Of a DNA stretch of 54,395 bases, positions 26,133 through 38,487 are shown in pieces. The stretch is taken from positions 1-54,395 of the forward strand of contig JALCBQ010000005.1 of the NCBI GenBank assembly GCA_028066335.1, written 5' to 3'. The DNA is from Pirellulaceae bacterium (GTDB lineage: Bacteria > Planctomycetota > Planctomycetia > Pirellulales > Pirellulaceae). Under the pieces are notes generated by a model, which worked only from the letters and a program-made list of their open reading frames with translations, was not told the origin of the DNA and searched no databases. Position 1 is the stretch's first letter. Every line of letters starts with the position of its first letter. Made by a program: the position numbers and the translations under genes.

Positions 26133-29100
26133 ATGGCTGTCTCTGCTCAACGCCGCCTAGAACCCACAGAAGTCCGTTACTTCGGTGGTGATTCCGCCGA
26201 GTATTCTATTCCTAACTTGACCGATATTCAAACGGTAAGTTACGCCAAATTCTTACAAGAAGATACCGACCCTGCAAAGCGAAATGACCAGGGTCTTGAG
26301 AGTGTCTTTCGTGAGATATTTCCTGTTGAAAGCTACGATGGGCAACTCTCCCTCAGCTTCCTTCGGTATGAATTGGGGAAACCCCGTTACACGCCACAAG
26401 AATGTCGTCAGCTCCGCTTAACCTATGGGCGCCCCCTTCGTGTTTGGCTCCGCCTCGACAAGGAAGAACCTATCGAAGAAGAGGTCTATCTCGGTGACAT
26501 CCCTGTTATGCTTGGTGGTGGTGAATTCATCATTAACGGTGCGGAACGTGTCGTCGTTAGCCAACTACACCGTAGCCCTGGTGTCGACTTTGTCGTTGAA
26601 CAAGATCCGACCTCCGACCGAAAGCTTCATAGCTGCCGAATCATTCCCGAACGGGGTAGTTGGATAGAAGTCAATACAACGAAAAAAGATAGTCTCACCG
26701 TCCGAATTGACCAAAGTGGTCGCTTCTCGGCAATGACCCTGTTGCGGGCCATGGACCCCGCCTATAGCACCGATGCCGATCTCATTCGTCTTTTCTACAA
26801 AACGACCAAAGAGAAAATCAAAGGGGCCTCTACGGCCAAAAAAATCGAGGGCAAAATTGCCGTCGATGATGTCGTGTACCCTAGTGGTCATGAAAATGCC
26901 GGTGAAATCATTCTCGATGCCGGAAAGAAAATTACTGAAAACATTTCGGAGTTGATCTGTACTTGTGGCATCCGCTCGATCGAAGTCATTCCTCTCCCCA
27001 AAACTCAGGTCTTATTTAACGCCCTTGAGGACGATCCAACAGGGAGTCATGAAGAGGCGATTCTACGGATCTACCAGCGGCTTCGACCTGGTAACCCACC
27101 ACAACTTGAAAAAGCTAAAACTCTTTTCATCGAAAAATTCTACGATTCGAACCGGTATCGACTCGGGCGTGTTGGTCGTTTCCGAATGAACAGAAAGCTT
27201 GAGCTAACTGTTCCCGAGGAGGAGATGACCCTCCGCTCTGAAGACCTCGTTGCAACGGTCCAGTACCTTGTGAAACTGGTCGAGCAAGGTGACGATGTCT
27301 ACCTTGACGATATCGACCACTTGGGGAATCGACGTTTACGAACGATCGATGAGCTCGCCTGTGACGAAATGAGAAAAGGATTTCTTAAGCTCCGTCGTAC
27401 CGTCCAGGAACGGATGAGCATCAAAGATGTCGCCGACATGACCCCTCGAGCGTTGGTCAATCCAAAGAGCATCTCGGCGGCGATTGAATACTTTTTTGGA
27501 CGTGGTGAACTTTCGCAAGTCGTTGACCAGACGAATCCACTTTCACAGCTCACTCACGAACGCCGCCTTTCAGCTTTAGGGCCTGGTGGTCTTAACCGAA
27601 AACGTGCCGGCTTCGAGGTTCGTGACGTTCACATTTCTCACTACGGTCGAATTTGTCCGATCGAGACTCCTGAAGGAACAAATATCGGTCTAATTTCGAG
27701 CTTGGCGATTTTTGCAAGTATCGACGACTATGGATTCCTGGTAACACCATACCGTAAAGTGGTTGATGGCGTTCTTCAAGACGAAACCTGTTGGCTCCGT
27801 GCCGACGAAGAGTCCAACGCTTACGTCGCTCCGGCTGACTCCCCGCAAAAAAATGGTAAACTCCTTGCGACTGTTGGAACCAACCTCCTCGCACGTTACC
27901 GAGCCGACTTTGACCTCGTTCCTCCCAAAAAGGTCGAGTATATCGATGTAGCGCCTAGCCAAATGGTCGGTGTTTCAGCGGGCCTTATTCCTTTCCTCGA
28001 ACACGATGACGCGAACCGTGCTTTAATGGGATCAAATATGCAGCGTCAAGCAGTTCCTCTCCTTATCCCTGAAGCTCCAATCGTCGGGACCGGTATGGAG
28101 AAACAGGTTGCTCAAAATTCGAGCATGGTCGTCCGAGCCCAAAAAGCCGGAACCGTAACCTATGTCGATGCGACCAAAATTATCGTCGGAGAAGAAGAGC
28201 ACGAACTGACGAAATTTAAAGGCCTTAACGAACGTACTTGCCTCAACCAAACCCCTATCGTCTCAATGGGGCAAAAGGTTAAAAAGGGGCAAATCATCGC
28301 CGACGGGGCGGCAACCCACCGTGGTGAGCTTGCACTTGGGCGAAACGTTTTGGTTGGCTTTATGTCATTTGATGGCTTCAACTACGAAGACGCTATTATC
28401 ATTAGCGAAGAGCTTGTTCAGCGAGATGTCTACACCTCAATTCACATTGAAGAGTTTGACGTTGAAATTCGTGAAACAAAGCTCGGCAGGGAAGAGTTCA
28501 CACGCGACATTCCCAATGTTAGTGAAAAAATGTTACGCAACCTTGACGAGAATGGTATCGTCCAGGTCGGAACACGAGTCAAGCCAGGCGATATTCTCGT
28601 CGGTAAAGTCTCTCCAAAATCGAAGACTGAACTGACGCCAGAAGAAAAACTCCTTCACGCTATTTTTGGTCGTGCGGGTGAAGATGTCAAAAACGACTCC
28701 CTCGAAGTCCCTTCGGGTGTCGACGGTATCGTTATTGATACTCAAAAATTCTCCCGTCGAATGAGCCTTTCAGAAGAAGAACGTCGACTCTTTGAAAAAG
28801 AACTCAAAGAGATCGAAACTGAGGGCAACGCCAAAATAGCCGAAAAATTTGTCGCCATGATTCAGGCACTTGAAGCCTCTCTAGGACGTACCCTGGCCGA
28901 CGACGATGGCACTCCTCTGGCAGGCGACCAAGACCACCGTTACATTTCGGAACGTGCCCAACATTTCCGCTTGCAATGGCTCTCTGGAAAACTTAACGAA
29001 GAAAAGAAGAAAGCTTCTGTCCAAAAGATTTTTGCAGAACACTGGCCAGCTGTTGATCACGCCATCGACGAACGTGACGGCAAACTCAACAGTATGAAGC

Positions 29101-29861
29101 GGGGCGATGAACTACGCAGTGGTGTTCTCCAGATGTGCAAGGTTTACGTCGCGACCAAGCGGGTTATTTCTGTCGGTGACAAAATGGCCGGACGCCATGG
29201 TAATAAGGGTGTTATCTCGAAAATTTTACCCGTCGAAGATATGCCGTTTCTACCCGATGGAACACCTGTCCAAATTATGCTCAACCCACTCGGTGTTCCG
29301 AGTCGTATGAATGTCGGACAAATTCTGGAAACTCACCTTGGTTGGGCAGGAGCAAAACTAGGATTTCAGTCAATTACCCCTGTCTTCCGTGGTGCCAGCG
29401 AAAAAGAGATTAACCAATGTCTCGCCGATGCCGGCCTGCCGGCTCATGGCAAGATTCAATTGCGAGATGGCCGTACTGGTGAACTCATGGAACAAGAGAC
29501 GACTGTTGGCTATATCTACATGTTGAAACTTCACCATTTGGTCGATGACAAAGTTCACGCCCGAAGTACCGGACCTTACTCTCTCATTACTCAACAACCA
29601 CTTGGTGGAAAAGCCCGCTTCGGTGGCCAGCGGTTTGGTGAGATGGAAGTCTGGGCCCTCGAAGCATACGGAGCCGCCTACATTTTGCAAGAACTTCTCA
29701 CTGTCAAATCAGACGATGTCGAAGGTCGAACCAAAATCTACGAATCAATGGTCAAAGGGAAGAACACTCTCGAAGCTGGTACCCCTGCTAGCTTTGATGT
29801 TTTGACCAATGAAATTCGTGGATTGGCTCTGAACATGCACCTTGAAAAACGACGGAATTAA
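26133..29861 (+). CDS. rpoB: DNA-directed RNA polymerase subunit beta
   Basis: A 1242-residue catalytic core subunit. The start ATG has a good ribosome site AAGGAG at 26116-26121. The rifampicin pocket reads [14 protein letters not shown] then [13 protein letters not shown], with Asp465 matching the Asp of the E. coli cluster and the His and Ser of the cluster also kept. Other marks are [34 protein letters not shown] and [12 protein letters not shown]. The C-terminus has [27 protein letters not shown], split here in the usual order. It is followed by rpoC after 255 nt. Confidence 0.99.
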   Translation: MAVSAQRRLEPTEVRYFGGDSAEYSIPNLTDIQTVSYAKFLQEDTDPAKRNDQGLESVFREIFPVESYDGQLSLSFLRYELGKPRYTPQECRQLRLTYGRPLRVWLRLDKEEPIEEEVYLGDIPVMLGGGEFIINGAERVVVSQLHRSPGVDFVVEQDPTSDRKLHSCRIIPERGSWIEVNTTKKDSLTVRIDQSGRFSAMTLLRAMDPAYSTDADLIRLFYKTTKEKIKGASTAKKIEGKIAVDDVVYPSGHENAGEIILDAGKKITENISELICTCGIRSIEVIPLPKTQVLFNALEDDPTGSHEEAILRIYQRLRPGNPPQLEKAKTLFIEKFYDSNRYRLGRVGRFRMNRKLELTVPEEEMTLRSEDLVATVQYLVKLVEQGDDVYLDDIDHLGNRRLRTIDELACDEMRKGFLKLRRTVQERMSIKDVADMTPRALVNPKSISAAIEYFFGRGELSQVVDQTNPLSQLTHERRLSALGPGGLNRKRAGFEVRDVHISHYGRICPIETPEGTNIGLISSLAIFASIDDYGFLVTPYRKVVDGVLQDETCWLRADEESNAYVAPADSPQKNGKLLATVGTNLLARYRADFDLVPPKKVEYIDVAPSQMVGVSAGLIPFLEHDDANRALMGSNMQRQAVPLLIPEAPIVGTGMEKQVAQNSSMVVRAQKAGTVTYVDATKIIVGEEEHELTKFKGLNERTCLNQTPIVSMGQKVKKGQIIADGAATHRGELALGRNVLVGFMSFDGFNYEDAIIISEELVQRDVYTSIHIEEFDVEIRETKLGREEFTRDIPNVSEKMLRNLDENGIVQVGTRVKPGDILVGKVSPKSKTELTPEEKLLHAIFGRAGEDVKNDSLEVPSGVDGIVIDTQKFSRRMSLSEEERRLFEKELKEIETEGNAKIAEKFVAMIQALEASLGRTLADDDGTPLAGDQDHRYISERAQHFRLQWLSGKLNEEKKKASVQKIFAEHWPAVDHAIDERDGKLNSMKRGDELRSGVLQMCKVYVATKRVISVGDKMAGRHGNKGVISKILPVEDMPFLPDGTPVQIMLNPLGVPSRMNVGQILETHLGWAGAKLGFQSITPVFRGASEKEINQCLADAGLPAHGKIQLRDGRTGELMEQETTVGYIYMLKLHHLVDDKVHARSTGPYSLITQQPLGGKARFGGQRFGEMEVWALEAYGAAYILQELLTVKSDDVEGRTKIYESMVKGKNTLEAGTPASFDVLTNEIRGLALNMHLEKRRN

Positions 29862-29936
29862 CCTTGCCCAAACCGGCAACGATTTATTCCCTTAATAAGT
29901 ACAACTAGGCACCACCCTTACCGTGCCCCTCCCCCC

Positions 29937-29963
29937 CCCTGAAAACAAGAAGCCTTTTCAGGG
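29937..29963 (+). promoter_or_regulatory. perfect hairpin between rpoB and rpoC
   Basis: CCCTGAAAA (29937-29945) and TTTTCAGGG (29955-29963) are perfectly complementary with a nine-base loop, just after a C-rich run. No T tract follows, so an mRNA processing or stability element is as likely as a terminator. Confidence 0.45.
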
Positions 29964-30116
29964 CAACACATTGAAAACGATCTCAAGCAAAGATGGTACA
30001 GCGGTAACAACCTTTGTTCCGTTGTGATCAATTTTTAATAGATTTTACGTAACTACTCAGTCAGACTTTTCCCCATTTGTGGTGAACTATAAATCCGATC
30101 TAAGGAGCAAAATCAG

Positions 30117-33100
30117 ATGAGCATTGGTGACAGCTCGTATGATAAGGTCAACGATTACGCCTCGGTTAAAATCAGCTTGGCCAAGCCGACCGATATTCGT
30201 GGCTGGTCTTTTGGCGAAGTCAAAAAGCCGGAGACGATCAACTACCGTACTTATCGTCCTGAAAAAGACGGCCTCTTCTGCGAAAGGATTTTTGGCCCTG
30301 AAAAGGACTGGGAATGTGCTTGTGGCAAGTACCGTGGAATGAAATACAAAGGGATGATCTGCGATCGCTGCGGGGTGAAAGTCACCCATAGCCGTGTTCG
30401 TCGTAAACGTATGGGCCATATTGAACTGGCCGCACCTGTCGTTCATATCTGGTTCTTTAAAGCGATGCCTAACCGTTTGGGCAATCTCCTTAGCATGAAG
30501 ACGACCAGTCTTGAGAAGGTTATTTATTTCCAAGACTACGTCGTCATCGACAAGGGAGAGACGCCTCTGGAAGATGGTCAGCTCCTTACCGAAGAAGAGT
30601 ATCGTGCCGCGATAGAGACTCACGGTGTCGGTGCTTTTGAAGCGGGTATGGGTGCCGAAGCGATTCGCTCTTTACTGGGCCGACTCGATCTGGTTCAGCT
30701 TTCGATCGACCTCCGAAAAGAGCTGGTCGAAACGAACTCGAAACAAAAGAGAAAAGACCTTTCCAATCGCCTAAAAATTGTCGAGTCTATTCGAGATAGC
30801 GACAATCGGCCCGAGTGGATGGTCTTGGATGTTGTTCCTGTTATTCCACCCGACTTGCGTCCTTTGGTTCTTCTCGATTCTGGCAACTTTGCCACGAGTG
30901 ACCTCAACGATTTATACCGCCGTATTATCAACCGAAACAACCGTTTACGAAAACTGGTCGACCTCAACGCACCCGAGGTGATTATTCGTAACGAAAAACG
31001 TATGCTCCAACAATCGGTTGATGCGCTCTTTGACAACAACCGGTGCAAGCGTCCCGTCCTCGGTAGCAGTAACCGCCCTCTTAAGTCACTCACCGACATG
31101 ATCAAAGGGAAGCAAGGACGTTTCCGGGAAAACCTCCTCGGAAAACGGGTCGACTACTCGGCACGCTCGGTGATCGTTGTTGGGCCACGCCTTCGTCTTC
31201 ACCAATGTGGTCTGCCAAAGCGAATTGCCCTTGAGCTTTACCAGCCATTTATCATACGAAAACTGAAAGAGATGGGCCACGCCGACACGATAAAAAGCGC
31301 AAAGAAAATGCTTGAGCGCAAAGATGAAGAGGTCTGGGATATCTTGGAATCGGTTATCAAAAACCATCCTGTCCTGCTCAACCGTGCCCCGACATTGCAC
31401 CGTATGGGTATCCAAGCCTTTGAACCGACTCTTGTCGAAGGGAACGCAATCCATCTTCATCCGTTGGTTTGCAAAGGTTTCAACGCCGACTTTGACGGTG
31501 ATCAAATGGCGGTTCACCTCCCCTTGTCAATCGAAGCCCAGGTCGAATCCCACACCTTGATGATGTCGACGAATAACATTTTCGCCCCGTCAAACGGGAA
31601 ACCGATTATGAGTCCGTCCCAAGACACGGTCATGGGTTGCAACTACATTACGATTGAACTCCCCAACCGCAAAGGTGAAGGGATGTCCTTTGCCTCTCCG
31701 GAAGAGGCACAACTAGCCTATCAACAAAAAATCTTGGATATTCACGCCAAGATCAAAGTCCGTCTCCCCGAAGATCGTAAGGAACACTCTGAAACTGAAC
31801 CAAAACAGAATGGTGCAATCATCGATACAACCTATGGACGTATCATGTTTAACATGGTCCTTCCACAGGGTATGGATTTCTATAATAAACCCCTAAAATC
31901 GGGTGACCTTGCCTCTGTTATTTCGGATTGCTACCAAATCTTGGGGCGTGGAGCAACGATCGACCTTTTGGACGACATGAACCAACTCGGCTTCCGTGAA
32001 AGTACCCGCAGTGGTCTCTCCTTTGGGACGGATGACTTGGTAACGACCGAGAGCAAACTCTCCTATGTCGCCGATGCAGAGAAAGAAGTTCTCAAATTCC
32101 GCAAACTATATAACCGCGGGGTGATTACCAACCAGGAACGTTACAATCAGGTTCTCGATACATGGACACAGGCTCGAGAAAAAATCACTTCTGACATGAT
32201 GGAAGCGATGAAAAACGATACCCGTGATAACTTAGGGTATGTCAACCCTGTTTACCTCATGGCAAACTCGGGTGCTCGTGGTGGTATCGAACAGATTCGT
32301 CAGCTTGGTGGTATGCGTGGTCTTATGGCCAAGCCGACCGGTGAAATTATTGAAAACCCGATTAAGGCAAACTTCCGTGAAGGGCTAAGTGTTCTCGAAT
32401 ACTTCTCGTCAACACATGGTGCCCGAAAAGGTCTGGCTGACACAGCCCTCAAAACGGCCGACTCGGGGTACTTGACCCGAAAGCTTGCTGACGTCGCCCA
32501 AAACGTTGTTGTAACGATCGAAGATTGTGGCACAACCCAGGGAACGACCAAAAGTGTCGTCTACCGTGGTGAAAATGTCGAAGTCAGCCTTGCCGATGCA
32601 ATCAAAGGGCGCGTTAGCCGGCAAAATATCGTTAACCCGGTCACCGACGAATTCATCGTTCGTGAAAGCGAATTGATCACTTATGAAATCGCCCGAAAAA
32701 TCGAAGAGATGGGCCTTGAAAAGATCCAGGTTCGTAGCCCAATGACCTGCGACGCACCTCTTGGTATTTGCCGTGCCTGCTACGGTATGGACATGGCGAC
32801 CGGAAACATGGTTGAAACGGGTATGGCCGTCGGTATTATCGCTGCCCAGAGTATTGGTGAACCAGGTACCCAGTTGACGATGCGTACCTTCCACATCGGC
32901 GGTACGGTCAATACCGAGCTTCGTGACCATGAAGCGGCTGCAACGAAAGAGGGCTTTGTCAAGTTCGCTCGCATTCGCTCTGTCAATAACGAAACAGGAC
33001 AAAAAGTTTCGCTAACAAGAAGTGGCGAAATCGTCGTCGTCGATGCCAAAGGGCGTGAGCTTGAAAAATTTGAAATCCCAACCGGCGCTATTATTACTGT

Positions 33101-34451
33101 CGAAGAAGGTCAGGAAATCAAAAAAGGGACACCTCTTTGCCAGTGGGATCCACACAGTATTCCAATTATCGCCGAGGTTGCCGGTCGGGTTCGCTACGAT
33201 GATATTATCGAGGGCGAAACAATGCGGTCTGAAAAAGATGCCAGCGGTATTACTCGTCGCCAAATCGTCGAACACAAAGGGGAATTTCATCCTCAAATCG
33301 TCCTTGAAGACGCCGAAGGCAAACCACTCGACGTCTACTATATGCCAGAAAAAGCCTATGTCGAAATCGAAGAAGGTCTTATGGTCGCTGCTGGCTCGAT
33401 CATTGCGAAAACTCCACGTGATTCATCCGGTGTTAGTGACATTACCGGTGGCCTGCCACGTATCACTGAGATCTTCGAAGCTCGTAAACCCAAAGACCCG
33501 GCTGTCATGGCCGAAATTGATGGCACCGTCGAAATTTTAACCGAGAAAAAACGGGGCAAACGGACCGTGATCGTCCGAAACGAAAGTGGTATCGAGCGGG
33601 AGCACCTTGTCCCACCAGGAAAAGACTTCCTCGTTCATACCAATGACGTCGTCAAGGCGGGGCAAGCCCTCGTCGACGGCCCTTTGGTCCCACACGATAT
33701 TTTGAGAATTTCTGGTGAAGAGGCTGTTCAGCAATACCTCCTTCATGAAATTCAACAAGTCTATCGTAGCCAACGGGTCGAAATTAATGATAAACATCTT
33801 GAAGTGATTGTCGCCCGTATGCTTCGCAAGGTACGCATTGAAAACCCGGGTGACACGAACCTCCTCCCCGGCCTTATCTGTGACAAATTCGAGTTCCGAA
33901 GTGTCAATACGCAACTTGCCGACTGTCTCAAAATTTCCGATCAAGGCGACAGCCGGTTCGAGGTTGGAACCATCGTTCCGAAAGAAGCTCTTGAGCAAGA
34001 GAATGCCCAAATTGAAGCACTTGGTGGTACACCTGCCAAAGGGAAACGTCCCAAAATGGCCACCGCCAGTACCCAACTTCTTGGGATTACCAAAGCTTCT
34101 GTTCAAAGTAGCAGCTTTATCTCTGCCGCGAGTTTCCAGGAAACGACTAAAGTTCTCACCGAAGCTGCTCTTTCCGGAAAAATCGATAGCCTTGTCGGTC
34201 TCAAGGAAAATGTGATTCTAGGACACCTTATCCCGGCGGGGACAGGGTTTGCCTCCCTCCAAAATTCGGAGGTTCGCTATCGTCAAGAAGCACTCGAAGC
34301 ATTGGTCGATCGTTCTGAACCATCACTGGCCGAACAGTTCCCTCTTCTCGCAGAAGAGGGACCGAGTCTAGACGTTACCGACGAGACACCAGAGGCCCAA
34401 ACCTCACCGACCGACCTCGACACTTTACTTGGTGGAGGAACTGCCGAGTAA
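30117..34451 (+). CDS. rpoC: DNA-directed RNA polymerase subunit beta'
   Basis: A 1444-residue catalytic subunit. The N-terminal zinc site uses Cys67, Cys69, Cys82 and Cys85. The active-site loop NADFDGDQM is at 456-464 with the three catalytic aspartates. The second zinc site is formed by Cys804 and the [11 protein letters not shown] cluster (Cys878, 885 and 888). [21 protein letters not shown] marks the bridge-helix/trigger-loop region in part. The C-terminal tail is acidic and variable. A strong ribosome site, AAGGAG, precedes the ATG. Confidence 0.99.
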   Translation: MSIGDSSYDKVNDYASVKISLAKPTDIRGWSFGEVKKPETINYRTYRPEKDGLFCERIFGPEKDWECACGKYRGMKYKGMICDRCGVKVTHSRVRRKRMGHIELAAPVVHIWFFKAMPNRLGNLLSMKTTSLEKVIYFQDYVVIDKGETPLEDGQLLTEEEYRAAIETHGVGAFEAGMGAEAIRSLLGRLDLVQLSIDLRKELVETNSKQKRKDLSNRLKIVESIRDSDNRPEWMVLDVVPVIPPDLRPLVLLDSGNFATSDLNDLYRRIINRNNRLRKLVDLNAPEVIIRNEKRMLQQSVDALFDNNRCKRPVLGSSNRPLKSLTDMIKGKQGRFRENLLGKRVDYSARSVIVVGPRLRLHQCGLPKRIALELYQPFIIRKLKEMGHADTIKSAKKMLERKDEEVWDILESVIKNHPVLLNRAPTLHRMGIQAFEPTLVEGNAIHLHPLVCKGFNADFDGDQMAVHLPLSIEAQVESHTLMMSTNNIFAPSNGKPIMSPSQDTVMGCNYITIELPNRKGEGMSFASPEEAQLAYQQKILDIHAKIKVRLPEDRKEHSETEPKQNGAIIDTTYGRIMFNMVLPQGMDFYNKPLKSGDLASVISDCYQILGRGATIDLLDDMNQLGFRESTRSGLSFGTDDLVTTESKLSYVADAEKEVLKFRKLYNRGVITNQERYNQVLDTWTQAREKITSDMMEAMKNDTRDNLGYVNPVYLMANSGARGGIEQIRQLGGMRGLMAKPTGEIIENPIKANFREGLSVLEYFSSTHGARKGLADTALKTADSGYLTRKLADVAQNVVVTIEDCGTTQGTTKSVVYRGENVEVSLADAIKGRVSRQNIVNPVTDEFIVRESELITYEIARKIEEMGLEKIQVRSPMTCDAPLGICRACYGMDMATGNMVETGMAVGIIAAQSIGEPGTQLTMRTFHIGGTVNTELRDHEAAATKEGFVKFARIRSVNNETGQKVSLTRSGEIVVVDAKGRELEKFEIPTGAIITVEEGQEIKKGTPLCQWDPHSIPIIAEVAGRVRYDDIIEGETMRSEKDASGITRRQIVEHKGEFHPQIVLEDAEGKPLDVYYMPEKAYVEIEEGLMVAAGSIIAKTPRDSSGVSDITGGLPRITEIFEARKPKDPAVMAEIDGTVEILTEKKRGKRTVIVRNESGIEREHLVPPGKDFLVHTNDVVKAGQALVDGPLVPHDILRISGEEAVQQYLLHEIQQVYRSQRVEINDKHLEVIVARMLRKVRIENPGDTNLLPGLICDKFEFRSVNTQLADCLKISDQGDSRFEVGTIVPKEALEQENAQIEALGGTPAKGKRPKMATASTQLLGITKASVQSSSFISAASFQETTKVLTEAALSGKIDSLVGLKENVILGHLIPAGTGFASLQNSEVRYRQEALEALVDRSEPSLAEQFPLLAEEGPSLDVTDETPEAQTSPTDLDTLLGGGTAE

Positions 34452-34682
34452 CGATTATTTGACCCTTTGCCATTCATTTCGTATGGATAGTTTCGGCAAA
34501 AAGATCATTCGCCACAAAAGTCGCCTGGAGGCCCTTTTTTCTTGTTATCTTCGGAAAAAGGAGCCTTGACGAGAGGTGGCGATGGGGTATCTTGTTAGGT
34601 TCCCTAAAGTTTTAGGATTTTATCGCTGCCCCCTTTGGGTCGCTTGACAATAAACATGTATTCTCGTTGGACGCCTTAATTC

Positions 34683-35051
34683 ATGCCAACCATTAACCAA
34701 TTAGTTCGCAAAAGTCGCCGCTCGAAACGTAAATTCAGCAAAGCTCCTGTTTTGAACAACTGCCCGCAACGTAAGGGGGTTTGCCTTCAGGTTCGAACGA
34801 TGACCCCAAAGAAACCGAACTCGGCTCTTCGTAAGATTGCCCGTGTCCGTCTCACCAATGGTAAAGAGGTAACGGTCTATATCCCAGGTGAGGGTCATAA
34901 CCTTCAGGAACACTCGATCGTTTTAGTTCGTGGTGGTCGTGTTCGTGACTTGCCAGGTGTCCGTTATCAGGTCGTCCGCGGTGCTCAAGATACCCTCGGT
35001 GTCGATGGTCGTAAACAGTCCCGTAGTAAATACGGCGCGAAAAAGAAATAA
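34683..35051 (+). CDS. rpsL: 30S ribosomal protein S12
   Basis: A 122-residue decoding-centre protein of normal length. It starts [12 protein letters not shown] and carries [19 protein letters not shown], with the lysine that streptomycin resistance changes usually affect still present, and [17 protein letters not shown]. It opens the str operon; rpsG begins about 130 nt downstream. Confidence 0.98.
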   Translation: MPTINQLVRKSRRSKRKFSKAPVLNNCPQRKGVCLQVRTMTPKKPNSALRKIARVRLTNGKEVTVYIPGEGHNLQEHSIVLVRGGRVRDLPGVRYQVVRGAQDTLGVDGRKQSRSKYGAKKK

Positions 35052-35179
35052 CTATAATTCGAGCTTCATGAGAAAGAGATTACTTTTCCTGGAAGCTCAG
35101 CCGTTTGTTGTCGCCATTTTTAGGTGACGATAGTACCCTTCCCTCAAAGCTGAAAGAAACAAGATTCGGATTACCAAGT

Positions 35180-35650
35180 ATGGGACGTATTACCGCTAGC
35201 CGAAAACAACTAAAACCAGATCCACGCTTTGGATCGACCCTTGCCAGCAAATTCATCAACTGCCTCATGCTTGATGGTAAAAAGACCGTTGCTCAACAGG
35301 TTTTTTATGCGGCACTTGAAAACATTAGCGAACGGGTAAAAGATGCCGACGCGATTGACGTCTTCACCCAAGCCATTGAAAATGTCAAACCCCATCTTGA
35401 AGTCCGATCCAAGCGGGTCGGTGGTGCCGCTTATCAAGTTCCCATGCAGGTCAACCACGCTCGTCAACAATCTCTCTCATTCCGATGGATTCTTGAATCT
35501 GTCCGATCTAAAAAGGGACGACCAACCTATCTAAAGCTAGCCGATGAGCTTATCGCTGCCTTTAACAAAGAGGGTGCTGCCATTAACAAACGTGAAAATG
35601 TTCACCGAATGGCCGACGCAAACAAGGCGTTTGCACACTTTGCCTGGTAG
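35180..35650 (+). CDS. rpsG: 30S ribosomal protein S7
   Basis: ATG 35180 gives 156 residues, the standard length; an upstream in-frame start would add 25 unrelated residues. Features are [22 protein letters not shown] near the start in divided form, [15 protein letters not shown] in the 16S-binding beta hairpin, and [18 protein letters not shown] at the end. S7 nucleates assembly of the 30S head. The stop codon lies inside a degenerate tandem repeat. Confidence 0.97.
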   Translation: MGRITASRKQLKPDPRFGSTLASKFINCLMLDGKKTVAQQVFYAALENISERVKDADAIDVFTQAIENVKPHLEVRSKRVGGAAYQVPMQVNHARQQSLSFRWILESVRSKKGRPTYLKLADELIAAFNKEGAAINKRENVHRMADANKAFAHFAW

Positions 35651-35656
35651 ATTTTG

Positions 35657-35700
35657 CTTGGTAAATACTGACCTCTTACTTGGTAAATACTAACCTCTGT
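35657..35700. repeat. tandem duplication, 22 bp x 2
   Basis: Two copies of CTTGGTAAATACTGACCTCTTA (19 of 22 bases agree). A shorter decayed copy, GCCTGGTAGA, covers the end and stop codon of rpsG. Confidence 0.85.
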
Positions 35701-35733
35701 CAAAGACAAAGTACCCAGTAAATCCCCTTAGTG

Positions 35734-35767
35734 TGGCTAGGCAAACACCATGGCTAGGCAAACTAGA
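35734..35767. repeat. tandem duplication, 17 bp x 2
   Basis: TGGCTAGGCAAAC followed by ACCA, then the same 13 bases again followed by a diverged end. Confidence 0.8.
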
Positions 35768-35799
35768 GATAGGTATTTGCTCCGCCCAAAATAACATTA

Positions 35800-35837
35800 C
35801 CACAAAAAACCGCGGCCTCATCCGCGGTTTTTTGTGG
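35800..35837 (+). terminator. bidirectional intrinsic terminator after rpsG
   Basis: CCACAAAAAACCGCGG (35800-35815) pairs perfectly with 35822-35837, 16 bp with a six-base loop and A6/T6 in the stem. It separates rpsL-rpsG from the EF-G gene. Confidence 0.82.
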
Positions 35838-36026
35838 TTCAATAGTTTCAATTTTCTTGAAAAACGAATCGATTCATTCCCGTGGCAGAGGCAAAAGAAA
35901 TAAGAGCAAGGGCCTTCTTTATTTCCTGGAAATGAAGGGACCAAACGATTCGGCAACTTGCACAAACATGGATTTCTCCCTTAAGATAAGACCGTGTTGC
36001 CCCTCCTTTAGATTGCAAAAACGACC

Positions 36027-38126
36027 ATGACAACCAATATCCAGCAGATACGAAACATCGGCATTATCGCCCATATTGACGCAGGAAAGACGACCGTTAC
36101 CGAGAATATGCTTTTCTGTAGTGGCTCTTCTCATCGGGCTGGAAAGGTCGACCAGGGAACGACCGTCACCGATAGCGACGAAGAAGAACAACAACGTGGC
36201 ATTACCATCTATTCTGCCTGTGTAAAGTTTCAATGGAACGAGGTCCACATAAACCTCCTGGATACTCCTGGCCATGTTGACTTTACTGCCGAGGTTGAAC
36301 GGTGCCTTCGGGTGCTTGATGGTGGTGTTGTCGTCTTTAGTGCTCGCGAAGGAGTCGAAGCCCAGAGCGAAACGGTTTGGCGGCAAGCAAACAAATACCA
36401 CGTTCCCAGAATGATTTTTATTAACAAGCTCGATCGTGAAGGTGCCAGGTTTGAGGGAGTTTTGGACGAAATTCGAACCCGCCTCAACGGTAAGCCCCTT
36501 CCTCTTCAAATCCCCGTCGGTCTTGGGCCAGAACATATCGAAAATTCGTTCCGTGGTATTATTGACCTCATCACTATGGAGATGGTCACCTTCGACCTTC
36601 AAGACAAAAAACCTCTCCTCACGCGAAGCCCAATTCCGAAAGAACTTGCCGACGAGGCAGCGATCTATCGAGAGCAGATGCTAGAAGCACTCTACGATTA
36701 CAGTAACGAGATGACCGAGCTCGCCCTCGCCGAAGAGCCGATCCCTAGGGAGCTCATCGAATCAACGATTCGTAAAGCGACAATCGCACAAAAAATTCAT
36801 CCACTTTTCTGTGGCTCAGCCCTCCACGGGATTGGCATTCAGACTCTCCTCGACGGAGTCGCCTCTTTTCTTCCAAGCCCCCTCGACAAACCTCCTATCG
36901 AAGGGGCAGACTCTAAAAAACCGGAGAAAACTCTCAAGCGAAAACCGAGTGTTGGGGAACCATTTTGTGGCCTTGTTTTTAAAATTCTCCCCTACAAAAC
37001 AGGCGACCTCTATTGGGTTCGCATCTATTCCGGCCAGCTCAAAGGGAATTCACGAGCCCTGAATCCTACGAAGGAAAAGAAAGAAAATATAACTCAACTC
37101 TGGCAGATTCATTCTTCAAAAAAAGAGCAACAACTTCAAATCGCCGAAGCGGGCGATATTGTCGGTATTATCGGGCCACGTCATTCGACAACAGGAGATA
37201 CCCTTTGCGATAGTTCCTCACCGATTGTTTTGGAAAACATCGATTTCCCGGAGACTGTTATCTCCATGGCTGTCGAGCCCGACAGTACTGCCGACAAACA
37301 GAAGCTCCTCGAAACCCTCGAGATGTTGAAAAAACAGGACCCAACATTTGAGGCCCTTGAAAACGAAGAGACGGGGCAAATGGTCGTTAGTGGAATGGGT
37401 GAACTACATCTTGAGGTTTTAAAACACCGCCTTCTCCGTGACTTCAATCTTAATGTAAAGGTCCATAAACCGCGGGTGAGCTACCGAGAAACGATCCACA
37501 AAAAAAGTGCCGTCATTGGGGAATGCCATCGCCAGGTCGGTGGGCACAGCCTCTTTGCTAAAATCGGCCTTGAAATAGAACCAATTGCTCAAGAAGAGAG
37601 CAAGCCACCGATCATCCTTAGCCGCCTCACTCCAGAGGCAATCGAAGCTTTGCCGACCGAATATTTTGACGAAATTCTTGGTGAACTGCGCGACCGTGCA
37701 GCTGGTGGCGGCCCAATTATGGGAAGTCCGTTGGTCAATTTTCGGATTATACTTACCGACTATGAATTAAACGAAGAGAACTCAAACGAAACGGCCTGCC
37801 GAATCGCTGCCTCAGACGCCTTTGAAAAAGGGCTCACAAAGGCAATTCCGACCCTTCTTGAACCTGTCATGAAGGTCGAAATCTCGACCCCCGAAGACTA
37901 TTTGGGCGAATTGACGGCCGACCTTCTTAAACGGCGAGCAACCATTACCAAAACAGAGCCCCAACTCGGCTTTTCAACGATCGAAGCCCAAACCCCCCTT
38001 GGCGAGCTTTTTGGATACTCAAATCAAATCAGAAGTCTTAGCCAGGGGTTTGCAACCTACTCAATGGAACCATATGCCTACCTTCCTGCCCCCCCTGAGG
38101 TCATGCACGAAGCGAGTGGATTCTAA
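36027..38126 (+). CDS. fusA: elongation factor G, EF-G2-like class
   Basis: A 699-residue translational GTPase with the EF-G five-domain layout. G motifs are AHIDAGKT (15-22), DTPGH (79-83) and NKLD (133-136). Switch I reads TTVTDSDEEEQQRGITI (45-61) instead of the canonical EF-G form with MDWMEQEQERGITI. That TTVTD pattern is characteristic of the second EF-G class (spdEFG2) of spirochaetes and planctomycetes. A canonical EF-G is expected elsewhere in the genome. Domain IV (GECHRQVGGHSLFAKIGLEI) also departs from standard EF-G. Whether it serves elongation or recycling cannot be told from sequence. Confidence 0.9.
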   Translation: MTTNIQQIRNIGIIAHIDAGKTTVTENMLFCSGSSHRAGKVDQGTTVTDSDEEEQQRGITIYSACVKFQWNEVHINLLDTPGHVDFTAEVERCLRVLDGGVVVFSAREGVEAQSETVWRQANKYHVPRMIFINKLDREGARFEGVLDEIRTRLNGKPLPLQIPVGLGPEHIENSFRGIIDLITMEMVTFDLQDKKPLLTRSPIPKELADEAAIYREQMLEALYDYSNEMTELALAEEPIPRELIESTIRKATIAQKIHPLFCGSALHGIGIQTLLDGVASFLPSPLDKPPIEGADSKKPEKTLKRKPSVGEPFCGLVFKILPYKTGDLYWVRIYSGQLKGNSRALNPTKEKKENITQLWQIHSSKKEQQLQIAEAGDIVGIIGPRHSTTGDTLCDSSSPIVLENIDFPETVISMAVEPDSTADKQKLLETLEMLKKQDPTFEALENEETGQMVVSGMGELHLEVLKHRLLRDFNLNVKVHKPRVSYRETIHKKSAVIGECHRQVGGHSLFAKIGLEIEPIAQEESKPPIILSRLTPEAIEALPTEYFDEILGELRDRAAGGGPIMGSPLVNFRIILTDYELNEENSNETACRIAASDAFEKGLTKAIPTLLEPVMKVEISTPEDYLGELTADLLKRRATITKTEPQLGFSTIEAQTPLGELFGYSNQIRSLSQGFATYSMEPYAYLPAPPEVMHEASGF

Positions 38127-38487
38127 GGCTCCTCTCACTCTGCTTGTTCTCATTGCCCGGGCTCCCCTTTCCTGCAAAACTTCCTGCCCTGAATTCTTTG
38201 GGAATCACAGCGAGACAAAGAAAAGAGGAGAGAGGCCGGGTCTGGTACTTTAGGCAAAATCTCCTTTTGGCAATTACGAATATTGGGGCAAAGGTCAAAT
38301 TTTTCAGTATTTTTTTTGAGAAATAAATATTACCCGTTGACGATTTTGGCGTGAGCCAATAAGCTTATGCTCTTCCTCATTGACGGGGAATGAGTCCGTT
38401 AGTTCTTTGACAATTTCGACAAAGATCCTGTTCCTTAAGGCAAATGCCGTAGGACAAAAGAGATTTTGAACTTAGGAGTTTTATAAC
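38127..38487. other. fusA-rpsJ spacer
   Basis: No gene or clear hairpin is recognised in these 361 bases. The S10 operon promoter probably lies here. Confidence 0.45.

Larger units (their letters stand above)
35651..36026. other. rpsG-fusA spacer with repeats and terminator
   Basis: No gene is seen in 376 bases. It contains two tandem duplications and a strong bidirectional terminator (listed). In many bacteria rpsG and fusA are nearly adjacent, so this str operon is split. Confidence 0.6.

Noticed and set aside
32409-33002. Long minus-strand frame inside rpoC (also 33537-34106 and 30087-30623)
   Set aside because: They are antisense shadows of a strongly conserved coding sequence and arise from its codon bias.
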